A stretch of 47,979 nucleotides of DNA from Alloalcanivorax xenomutans. GTDB taxonomy: Bacteria > Pseudomonadota > Gammaproteobacteria > Pseudomonadales > Alcanivoracaceae. The notes beneath the pieces are model-generated. The model ran no database searches. It was not told the DNA's origin and saw only the letters and a list, made by a program, of their open reading frames with translations. How positions within the stretch are numbered: the stretch's first letter is position 1; each line of letters opens with the position of its first letter. The DNA lies in the NCBI RefSeq assembly GCF_900217905.1, contig NZ_OBMO01000028.1, positions 1 to 47,979 on the forward strand. Direction: 5' to 3'. Shown here one piece after another: positions 41,201 to 47,979 of this stretch. Position numbers and translations under genes: made by a program.

Positions 41201-42856
41201 TCAGAGGTCGAGGACGAGCCGGTTCTCCATCCGTTCGGCATGGCGCCGGTCATGGGTGACCATGATCAGAACCCGGTCGTTCAAGGTGGAATGCAGCGTG
41301 TCGAACAGAGCGTCGGCGGTGGCCGGTTCCAGACCGGTGAAGGGCTCGTCCAGCAGGACGACCGGACTGTCCCGCAGCAGCACCCGGGCCAGCGATAAAC
41401 GCCGTCCCTGTCCGCCGGAGAGGTGCATGCCGTTGGTGCCGATCCAGTGATCGAGACCGCCACGTTGCCGTACCAGATCCGCCAGCCGTGCCTGTTCCAG
41501 CACCTGCCAGAGGCGCTCGTCGCTGGCGTCCGGTCTGGCCAGGCGCAAGTTATCCCTGAGAGTGCCGGTGAATAGCTGCTGTTGCTGTAACAGCAGGGCG
41601 AAACATTGGCGCCAGGCGTCGCTGTCCGCCCGTTCCTGGCTGACACCGCCGAATCGGATCTCGCCAGCACTGATCCGTTGCAGGCCCATCAGGCAATGCA
41701 ACAGAGTGGATTTACCACTGCCGCTTGGACCGACGATGGCCAGCGGAGCGCCGGCTCGCGCTTGCAGATCAAGACCGCTGAACAAGGCCGGTTGTCCAGG
41801 CCAGGCGAAACTCAGTCCGGAGACCTTCAAATCGCCGTCGGACCGGGGAATCCCGCTGCCGCCGGCGGCCGGCGGCGGGATTGGCGTGCCGGTCAGGGCC
41901 TCCAGGCGTGTCACGGTGGCACGGGTGTCTGGCCAGCCCTGCCAGGCCTGAGCCAGGGGCAGGGTCACCTCGGCGGCGGCGAGTACCAGCAGCATCAGGG
42001 CCAGCGCCATCGGCGCGTCGATCATCTCTTGCCGCACCGGCGTGATCAGTATCAGCAGCATCGCCACCGCCAGCCACTGCATCAGACTCTGAATCAGGGT
42101 CTGGGTGATGGCGTGCCGCAAGGCCAGCCGATGCTCGAGCGCGGCCAGATCGGCCAGGCGGCGGCGCCACTGCTCGAGTAATGACGGCCGCAGGCCATAG
42201 GCAAGCACATCGGGCAGTCCGTTGAGGGTTTGCACCAAATCCCCACGAAGCTGTTCGCGTTGCCAGGCCCGTTGTTCCAATGGTTCGGCGGAAACTTTCG
42301 ACAAGTGCCGCAGTGGCAGGAACATCGTGATAAAACCGGCCAGCATGGCCAGGGCCGCCGCCGGTCCGGCGATCCAGAACCCGGCCAGCAGCAATACCAC
42401 GGCGGTGGCGATGGCCACCAGGGCGGGCTGTCCCTGTCCCAGCCAGGCGTTCTCCAAGCGCTCCACATCTCCCAGCAGGCGCTCCAGCAAATGGCCGCTG
42501 CTCAGTGACGACAAGGGGCCGGGTATGCGCGGCAGAATCGCCGCGAACAATCGCGTGCGCAGGCGCTGCATCACATGGAAGGTGGCGTCATGGCTGACCA
42601 GCCGCTCGAAATAGCGGGACACGGTGCGGCCCACCGCCAAGGCGCGAATGCCGGCGCTGGGAACCAGAAGGTTGAACGCCACCGCCGGACCGCCAGCGGC
42701 CAGCCCGGCCAGCGCCGCGGCGCTGATGAACCAGCCTGACAAGCCCAGCAGCGCCATGGCGGCGAGGGCGGTAATCAGCGCCAGTAACCCGGCATTACGT
42801 AGCCGAGTGCCTTCCCCTTTGAATTGATGACGAAGCCAGGTGATGCGATCAGCCAT
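41201..42856 (-). CDS. cydC: Cysteine/glutathione ABC exporter subunit CydC
   Basis: CydC pairs with CydD to export cysteine and glutathione to the periplasm, which is needed for cytochrome bd assembly. It has 551 residues. Six membrane helices occupy residues 1-310, and the ATPase follows: Walker A GPSGSGKST, signature LSGGQGRRLSLARVLL, Walker B VVLLDEP. The start overlaps the cydD stop by 8 bp. It is the last gene before the ubiU promoter region on the same strand, with no clear terminator between. Confidence 0.95.
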   Translation of the reverse strand: MADRITWLRHQFKGEGTRLRNAGLLALITALAAMALLGLSGWFISAAALAGLAAGGPAVAFNLLVPSAGIRALAVGRTVSRYFERLVSHDATFHVMQRLRTRLFAAILPRIPGPLSSLSSGHLLERLLGDVERLENAWLGQGQPALVAIATAVVLLLAGFWIAGPAAALAMLAGFITMFLPLRHLSKVSAEPLEQRAWQREQLRGDLVQTLNGLPDVLAYGLRPSLLEQWRRRLADLAALEHRLALRHAITQTLIQSLMQWLAVAMLLILITPVRQEMIDAPMALALMLLVLAAAEVTLPLAQAWQGWPDTRATVTRLEALTGTPIPPPAAGGSGIPRSDGDLKVSGLSFAWPGQPALFSGLDLQARAGAPLAIVGPSGSGKSTLLHCLMGLQRISAGEIRFGGVSQERADSDAWRQCFALLLQQQQLFTGTLRDNLRLARPDASDERLWQVLEQARLADLVRQRGGLDHWIGTNGMHLSGGQGRRLSLARVLLRDSPVVLLDEPFTGLEPATADALFDTLHSTLNDRVLIMVTHDRRHAERMENRLVLDL

Positions 42857-44549
42857 GGGCCCGCCCTTCCATGGGCACCGGGGAAGGGCCCAGCCACAGG
42901 CTCTGGTCGGCCAGGGTGGCGAGCGCCGGGGAATGGGTGGCGATCACCAAGGTGCGTTGTCCCTTGCGGGCGCGCAGCGCCGCGATGATGCGTTGCTCCA
43001 GGGGGGCATCCAGCTCCGCGGTGGGTTCGTCGAGCAGCAGCAGTGGTGCCGGGCTCAGCAAGGCCCGGGCCAATGCCAACCGGCGGCCTTGCCCGCCGGA
43101 AAGACCGCCGCCGTTCTCGTCCAGCGCCGTATCCAGTCCGGCGGGCAAGTGTTCCAGACCACATTCGGCCAGTACTTGATGTAAGGCCTCGTCATCGGCA
43201 TCCGGGGCGGCCAGACGCAAATTATCCGCCACCGTGCCGTGGATGAACCACGGATGCTGCCCGGCCCAGGCCAGATTGCCGGTCACCTGTGCCAGCAGTG
43301 GCGCCGGCCGGCGGTTATGGCGTACTTCGCCGGTGTCCGGCGCCAGCAAACCGGCGATCAGTTTCAACAGAGTACTCTTGCCCGTGCCGCTGTCGCCCCT
43401 GAGTACCAGGCACGTCCCGGCCGTTACGGTCAGAGAGCAGTCGTGAAGCAGGGTCTCCTCGCAGCCAGGGTAACGGAACGACACCTGGTCAAGGGTCAGC
43501 GTGGTGGCGGTGGTGGAGACGTCAGCGGAAACGGTGGTGGCGCCGCTATCCTGGAGCAGTGGCGCCAGGACCTCGGCGGCGGCGCGGGCAGCGGCGCGGT
43601 CATGATAGCCGGCGGCCAACTGACGCAACGGCTGATAGAACTCCGGTGCCAGCAGCAATAGCCAAAGTCCGGTGGCGAAATCGAGCCGGGGACCGGGACC
43701 GATGGCGATCAAATTGAGCAGGTGCAAACCCACATACAAGGCCACCAGGGCCACCGATAGCGCCGCGAAAAGCTCCAGCACGGCGGACGTAAGAAAAGCG
43801 ATTCGCAGTACTTTCATGGTGCGTTTGCGGTATTCGGCGTTGACCGTATCCACTGCCCGTTGCTCCGCCGCTTCACGGGCGAAGGCTCGCAGCGTCAGCA
43901 CGCCACGCAGACGATCGAGAAAATAGCCGCCGAGAAAGCGCAAACTTTCCAGCTGTCGATCCGCTGCCCGCTGCGCGCCACTGCCCACCAGCATCATGAA
44001 GACCGGGATCAAAGGCGCGGTACACAGGAAGATCACACCAACGATCCAGTCCATGCTGAACGCGGCCAATAAAAACAACACCGTGGCCACGCTGGCCACT
44101 CGCCGTTGCACCGCGAAACCGGCGTGATAGCGACCCACCGCGCCGGCTTGTTCCAGCAAAGCGGTGCTGGCTTCCCCCGCGGTCAAGGTACCGCCGGCAC
44201 CGCGCAACAATGCCTCCGCCACGGCGCCGCGTACTGCCTGGCTGATATCGGCGGCGGCGCCGGCACTGAATCGGGCGCGGGCGGCTCCGGCCAGGGCCCG
44301 CGACGCCAGCGTCAACAACAGCAGGGAGGCGGGCAGCCATAAAGAGGGCTCGCCGTTGAGCAGACCAGCGGCGAGCCAGGCCAGCAGTCCCGCCTGAATG
44401 ATCGCCAGCGGCGTATCCGCCAGCGCGCTCAGGTATAGCCAGCGCACCATGTTCTTGGCGTGTTGCCGTTGTGCATCCAGCCAGAGGAGCGGGCTGGCCG
44501 GGGGTTCCGCGGACGCCGCGGGAGAATCTTGATGTAAATCAATAGGCAT
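42849..44549 (-). CDS. cydD: Cysteine/glutathione ABC exporter subunit CydD
   Basis: CydD is the partner of CydC. I give ATG 44549 as start (566 residues); a TTG at 44561 is possible, and an ATG about 37 codons further in (AKNMVRW) is a shorter alternative. Six membrane helices are followed by the ATPase: Walker A GDSGTGKST, signature LSGGQGRRLALARALL, Walker B LLLLDEPTAELD. A perfect FNR/ANR box lies across codons 3-7 of the chosen frame. That raises doubt about the true start or points to unusual regulation. It is divergent from cydA across about 450 bp. Confidence 0.93.
   Translation of the reverse strand: MPIDLHQDSPAASAEPPASPLLWLDAQRQHAKNMVRWLYLSALADTPLAIIQAGLLAWLAAGLLNGEPSLWLPASLLLLTLASRALAGAARARFSAGAAADISQAVRGAVAEALLRGAGGTLTAGEASTALLEQAGAVGRYHAGFAVQRRVASVATVLFLLAAFSMDWIVGVIFLCTAPLIPVFMMLVGSGAQRAADRQLESLRFLGGYFLDRLRGVLTLRAFAREAAEQRAVDTVNAEYRKRTMKVLRIAFLTSAVLELFAALSVALVALYVGLHLLNLIAIGPGPRLDFATGLWLLLLAPEFYQPLRQLAAGYHDRAAARAAAEVLAPLLQDSGATTVSADVSTTATTLTLDQVSFRYPGCEETLLHDCSLTVTAGTCLVLRGDSGTGKSTLLKLIAGLLAPDTGEVRHNRRPAPLLAQVTGNLAWAGQHPWFIHGTVADNLRLAAPDADDEALHQVLAECGLEHLPAGLDTALDENGGGLSGGQGRRLALARALLSPAPLLLLDEPTAELDAPLEQRIIAALRARKGQRTLVIATHSPALATLADQSLWLGPSPVPMEGRAHG
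44529..44542. promoter_or_regulatory. Perfect FNR/ANR box at the start of cydD
   Basis: TTGAT-GTAA-ATCAA matches the FNR/ANR consensus at 10 of 10 positions. It sits just inside the annotated cydD coding start (7-20 nt in) rather than upstream. Either cydD begins further downstream, or the protein bound here acts as a repressor or on a divergent promoter. Confidence 0.65.
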
Positions 44550-45002
44550 GCCGGTTTTCAACTCTTCTCTGGACCGCCGACGTGAACAGGGGCAGGGCCG
44601 GTGCTATGCTGAACCCGGCTTCACCAGCGCGAACAACGATGGGGATCAATGGTAGACCCGATTGCTCAGGCTTTCACCCGCAGTCTGTAATCACATGGAT
44701 GAAAGTCAACGGGCAATTCCCTGTGGCCACGGTCCATGGTGGCCACTCTGGCGGGTCGTCGCGGGGCAACGTTAAAAATTACGCCCGGCAATTTTTAATC
44801 CTGAATCGTTTCTTTGTCGACACGGAAACGCTGCTTCCATCGTATACGCGCACCGGTAAACAGAGGGCCACGGAGGGTCTTCAGCAGGATATTTCTGCAG
44901 GCAAGGAATGGCTGGCCGTCAATATCTCCATGGGATGGAGCGGATCGGTTGAGTCCGATCCGGTTGGCGAACCGCCAATGTGTAATCAGGGGAGAAACGC
45001 AG
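44550..45002. other. cydD-cydA divergent regulatory region
   Basis: I see no gene in this stretch. It contains a weak FNR-like box (TGGAT-GAAA-GTCAA, 44696-44709, 8/10) and an AT-rich inverted repeat TTAAAAATT-9-AATTTTTAA (44772-44798). It also holds a perfect GC inverted repeat CGGATCGG-TTGAGT-CCGATCCG (44941-44962) followed by CGGTT-GGCG-AACCG (44961-44974), then AGGGGAG before cydA. These could be operators or leader hairpins for cydABX. Confidence 0.5.
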
Positions 45003-46583
45003 ATGATCGACGCTACTCTGGTTGAGTTGTCGCGGGCGCAGTTTGCCCTGACAGCAATGTACCATTTCCTTTTCGTACCTCTGACTCTGGGACTGTCCTT
45101 CATGATCGCCATCATGGAGAGCGTCTATGTCATGACCGGACGCACCATCTGGCGTGACATGACCAAGTTCTGGGGGTTGCTGTTCGGCATCAACTTCGCC
45201 ATGGGCGTGGCCACCGGTATCGTCATGGAGTTCCAGTTCGGTACCAACTGGGCTTACTACAGCCACTATGTCGGTGACGTGTTCGGCGCGCCTTTGGCGA
45301 TCGAAGGCCTGATGGCGTTTTTCCTCGAAGCCACGCTGGTCGGTCTGTTCTTTTTCGGCTGGGACAAACTGGGCAAGGTCCAGCATCTGGCGGTGACCTG
45401 GCTGGTGGCCCTGGGGTCGAATCTGTCGGCGTTGTGGATTCTGATCGCTAATGGCTGGATGCAGAATCCGGTGGGCTCCTTTTTCAATCCCGACACCATG
45501 CGCATGGAAGTCACCGATTTCGCCGCGGTGATTTTCAATCCGGTGGCGCAGGCCAAGTTCGTTCATACGGTGGCCGCCGGTTACGTTACCGGCGCTGTGT
45601 TCGTATTGGCGATCAGTGCTTACTATTTGCTGCGTGGCCGTTATAAGGCGCTGGCCAAACGCTCCTTCACGGTGGCGGCTTCGTTCGGACTGGCGGCGGC
45701 GCTGTCGGTGGTGGTGCTCGGTGACGAGTCCGGTTATGCCATCACCGAGAATCAGAAGATGAAACTGGCGATGATCGAGGGGATGTGGCACACGGAAGAG
45801 GCGCCGGCGTCGTTTTCCTTGTTCGGTATTCCGGACCGCGAGGCCCAGGAAACGCACTATGAGTTGAAGATTCCCTGGGTCATGGGGTTGATCGCCACGC
45901 GCAGCTTCAGCAAGGAGATTCCCGGCATCACGGAACTGGCGGCCCTTTCGGAGATGCACATCCGTGATGGTTTGCTGGCCTACGACGCGCTGGAAACCCT
46001 GAAGGTCGATGAGGCCAACCCGGAGGCCAGGGAGACTTTTCTTCAGAACCAGGAATATCTGGGCTATGCGTTGCTGTTGAAAAAGTACGTGGAGGATCCC
46101 CGTGATGCCAGCGATCAGCAGATCGTCATGGCGGTACAGGATTCGCTGCCCAATGTGTTCGCGTTGTTCTGGTCGTTCCGTTTCATGGTGGCCATCGGTT
46201 TCTACATGATCGCGCTGTTTGGCCTGGCGTTCTATCTGGTGTCGCTGCGTCGCCGGGTGCCACGCTGGTTCCTGAGGGTGTCCTTTTACACCTTGCCGTT
46301 GCCCTGGATCGCCGCGGAGCTGGGTTGGCTGGTGGCGGAATACGGCCGGCAGCCCTGGGTCATCGAAGGGGTGTTGCCTACTTTCCTTGGCGTCAGTTCC
46401 ATCGGCATCAGTGACATTCTCATCTCCCTGGGGGGCTTCATGGTGTTGTACACGGTGCTGGCGGTGATCGAGGTCCGTCTGATGCTCAAATACATCCGCA
46501 AGGGCCCGGAACAGGAAAGCGGTGACGATCCCGCCAAACTGGATGCCGGCCTGTCACCGGCCTTTGCCAAGTCCCAGGAATGA
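45003..46583 (+). CDS. cydA: Cytochrome bd oxidase subunit I
   Basis: CydA oxidises quinol and reduces O2 with hemes b558, b595 and d. I chose ATG 45003 (AGGGGAG upstream; MIDATLVELSRAQFALTAMYHFLFVPL). It has 526 residues. The expected heme ligands fall two residues beyond their E. coli numbers: H21, H188 and M395. The Q-loop is long, as in the E. coli-type enzyme. It is the first gene of cydABX. CydDC, needed for its maturation, is divergent next door. Confidence 0.97.
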   Translation: MIDATLVELSRAQFALTAMYHFLFVPLTLGLSFMIAIMESVYVMTGRTIWRDMTKFWGLLFGINFAMGVATGIVMEFQFGTNWAYYSHYVGDVFGAPLAIEGLMAFFLEATLVGLFFFGWDKLGKVQHLAVTWLVALGSNLSALWILIANGWMQNPVGSFFNPDTMRMEVTDFAAVIFNPVAQAKFVHTVAAGYVTGAVFVLAISAYYLLRGRYKALAKRSFTVAASFGLAAALSVVVLGDESGYAITENQKMKLAMIEGMWHTEEAPASFSLFGIPDREAQETHYELKIPWVMGLIATRSFSKEIPGITELAALSEMHIRDGLLAYDALETLKVDEANPEARETFLQNQEYLGYALLLKKYVEDPRDASDQQIVMAVQDSLPNVFALFWSFRFMVAIGFYMIALFGLAFYLVSLRRRVPRWFLRVSFYTLPLPWIAAELGWLVAEYGRQPWVIEGVLPTFLGVSSIGISDILISLGGFMVLYTVLAVIEVRLMLKYIRKGPEQESGDDPAKLDAGLSPAFAKSQE

Positions 46584-46596
46584 GGGAGGAAACGCC

Positions 46597-47727
46597 ATGA
46601 TTTTCGATTACGAAGTGTTGCGTTTGATCTGGTGGGCCTTACTGGGTGTTCTGCTGGTGGCCTTTGCCGTCACCGACGGCTTCGACATGGGCGTGGCGGC
46701 GCTATTGCCAGCGGTGGCCCGAAGCGACGGCCAGCGCCGCCAGGTGATCAATACCGTGGGACCGGTGTGGGAAGGCAATCAGGTCTGGTTCATCCTTGGC
46801 GGCGGCGCCATTTTTGCCGCCTGGCCCGCGCTTTACGCGGTCAGCTTTTCCGGATTCTATCTGGCCATGTTCCTGATCCTGTCGGCGCTGATTATCCGGC
46901 CGGTGGCATTCAAATTCCGCTCCAAGCGCGACGAACCGGCCTGGCGCGCACGCTGGGACGCGGCGTTGTGCTTCAGCGGTGTGGTACCGGCGCTGATTTT
47001 CGGTGTGGCGGTGGGCAATGTGCTGCAGGGCGTGCCGTTTCATTTCGACAGCAGTCTGCGGCCGTTCTACACCGGTTCCTTCTTTGCGTTGCTGAATCCG
47101 TTTGCTCTGTTGTGTGGGCTGGTGTCACTGGCGATGCTGATACTGCACGGCGCCACCTGGCTGCAGATCAAGGCGGATGGTGAACCGGCGGAGCGGGCCC
47201 GAAAATTCGGCATGGTCGCGGCCATTGTCGTAATCGTACTGTTTGCCGTTGGTGGCTTCTGGGTCAGTCATATGGACGGCTACCGCATCGTCACGGCAAT
47301 GGATCCGCAAGGGCCTAGCAATCCATTGCGCAAGGAAGTGGTGTCGGAAGCCGGCATCTGGCTGAACAATTACCGTGCCCAGCCGGTTCTATGGCTGGTG
47401 CCCCTGGCCGGTTTCGCCGGTGCCGTGCTGGCGTTGATGGGGTTGTTCTGGCGCGTGGGCGCTTTGAGCTTTCTCGGCTCAAAGCTCTCGGTGGCCGCTA
47501 TCATCACCACGGTGGGAGTGTCCATGTTCCCGATGATTCTGCCGAGCAGCTCTGATCCGGGCCACAGCCTGACCGTCTGGGACAGTTCCTCCAGTCATTA
47601 CACCCTGGGCGTGATGCTGTTCGCCACGGTGGTGTTCCTGCCCATCATCCTGCTGTACACCGCCTGGGTGTATAAGGTGTTGTGGGGCAAGGTGAGCGAA
47701 AGCGACGTCAACAAGGATATGTACTGA
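46597..47727 (+). CDS. cydB: Cytochrome bd oxidase subunit II
   Basis: CydB is the scaffold partner of CydA. I chose ATG 46597 (GGGAGGAAACGCC upstream; MIFDYEVLRLIWWALLGVLL). It has 376 residues with about nine membrane segments. Family motifs are DGFDMGVAALLP, GPVWEGNQVWFILGGGAIFAAWP and HGATWLQIK. It begins 13 bp after the cydA stop. Confidence 0.97.
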   Translation: MIFDYEVLRLIWWALLGVLLVAFAVTDGFDMGVAALLPAVARSDGQRRQVINTVGPVWEGNQVWFILGGGAIFAAWPALYAVSFSGFYLAMFLILSALIIRPVAFKFRSKRDEPAWRARWDAALCFSGVVPALIFGVAVGNVLQGVPFHFDSSLRPFYTGSFFALLNPFALLCGLVSLAMLILHGATWLQIKADGEPAERARKFGMVAAIVVIVLFAVGGFWVSHMDGYRIVTAMDPQGPSNPLRKEVVSEAGIWLNNYRAQPVLWLVPLAGFAGAVLALMGLFWRVGALSFLGSKLSVAAIITTVGVSMFPMILPSSSDPGHSLTVWDSSSSHYTLGVMLFATVVFLPIILLYTAWVYKVLWGKVSESDVNKDMY

Positions 47728-47737
47728 GGAAACGATT

Positions 47738-47860
47738 ATGTGGTACTTCAGCTGGATTCTCGGTGTGGGCCTGGCCTGCACCTTCGCCATCCTCAACGCC
47801 ATGTGGTTTGAGCTGTCCGAAGTGGACGAGCAGGCCCGTGAGGCCGAGGACGAGGGGTAA
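47738..47860 (+). CDS. cydX: Cytochrome bd oxidase small subunit CydX
   Basis: This is a 40-residue single-span protein, MWYFSWILGVGLACTFAILN followed by AMWFELSE and an acidic tail. It matches CydX/YbgT (E. coli 37 residues), which stabilises the bd oxidase hemes. GAGGAAACG precedes the ATG, 10 bp after the cydB stop. Confidence 0.95.
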   Translation: MWYFSWILGVGLACTFAILNAMWFELSEVDEQAREAEDEG

Positions 47861-47898
47861 TTTCGGAGATTGTTACAAGGCCGCTGTAATCGGATGGA

Positions 47899-47966
47899 CT
47901 CGCCCTCGCCGAGGCGTCTAGGCGCCACGGTGGCATTCTAAACATGTCAACGACAGCGAGGGCGAG
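47899..47966. repeat. Inverted repeat at the right edge
   Basis: CTCGCCCTCGC (47899-47909) and GCGAGGGCGAG (47956-47966) are perfect 11-bp arms around 46 bp. No T tract follows. An ATG at 47970 directly after may open a further gene, but only ten bases are in the window. It could be a leader structure, a cydX terminator remnant or a mobile-element end. Confidence 0.4.
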
Positions 47967-47979
47967 CCCATGAAACAGC

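Overview
The window reads as chromosomal DNA of a GC-rich gammaproteobacterium. The alaS-lysC-csrA-tRNA-Ser order is typical of that class. Gene content and protein style suggest an Alcanivorax/Alloalcanivorax-like marine organism, but this is inference because no 16S rRNA or other species marker is present.

Layout. (1) 1-6.1 kb is housekeeping: a TauE/SafE permease, alaS, lysC, csrA and tRNA-Ser(GCT). The tRNA is followed by two copies of a 155-bp repeat (period 185 bp), each holding a terminator and ending in a copy of the tRNA tail. (2) 6.2-9.8 kb is an accessory-looking patch: a minus-strand operon of a WYL regulator, a SUKH (SMI1/KNR4) protein and an unknown protein behind a 36-bp palindromic operator, then an unrecognised 408-aa protein. 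(3) 9.9-14.7 kb holds a large lipoprotein fusing a parallel beta-helix to a diheme cytochrome, and a chemoreceptor. (4) 14.6-16.1 kb holds a DAHP synthase preceded by two aromatic-rich leader peptides and an intrinsic terminator, which looks like a tandem attenuator. (5) 16.2-22.2 kb is a nitric oxide block: quinol-type norB, two divergent NnrS proteins, two NsrR-like Rrf2 regulators, a SirB2 protein and three NsrR-type operators. (6) 22.5-24.1 kb holds small orphans. (7) 24.3-35.6 kb is a nitrate respiration block: a DNR-type regulator and narK(fused)-narGHJI-PPIase-DGC. (8) 35.7-41.1 kb carries the oxygen-independent ubiquinone genes ubiT, ubiU and ubiV around the class III ribonucleotide reductase genes nrdD/nrdG. 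NrdD appears split, with the glycyl-radical loop in a separate 63-aa protein. (9) 41.2-47.9 kb holds cydDC and cydABX for cytochrome bd oxidase.

Taken together, about 31 kb (16-47.9 kb) is a low-oxygen module: nitrate uptake and reduction, NO detoxification, ubiquinone synthesis without O2, dNTP synthesis without O2, and a high-affinity oxidase. FNR/ANR/DNR-type boxes (TTGAT-N4-ATCAA) lie before the regulator gene, between narK and ubiT, before nrdD, before ubiU and, as a perfect copy, over the start of cydD. NsrR-type boxes mark the NO genes. No nitrite reductase is present in the window, so NorB/NnrS may serve detoxification or may be paired with genes elsewhere.

All calls come from reading the sequence. 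No similarity search or structure prediction was run.
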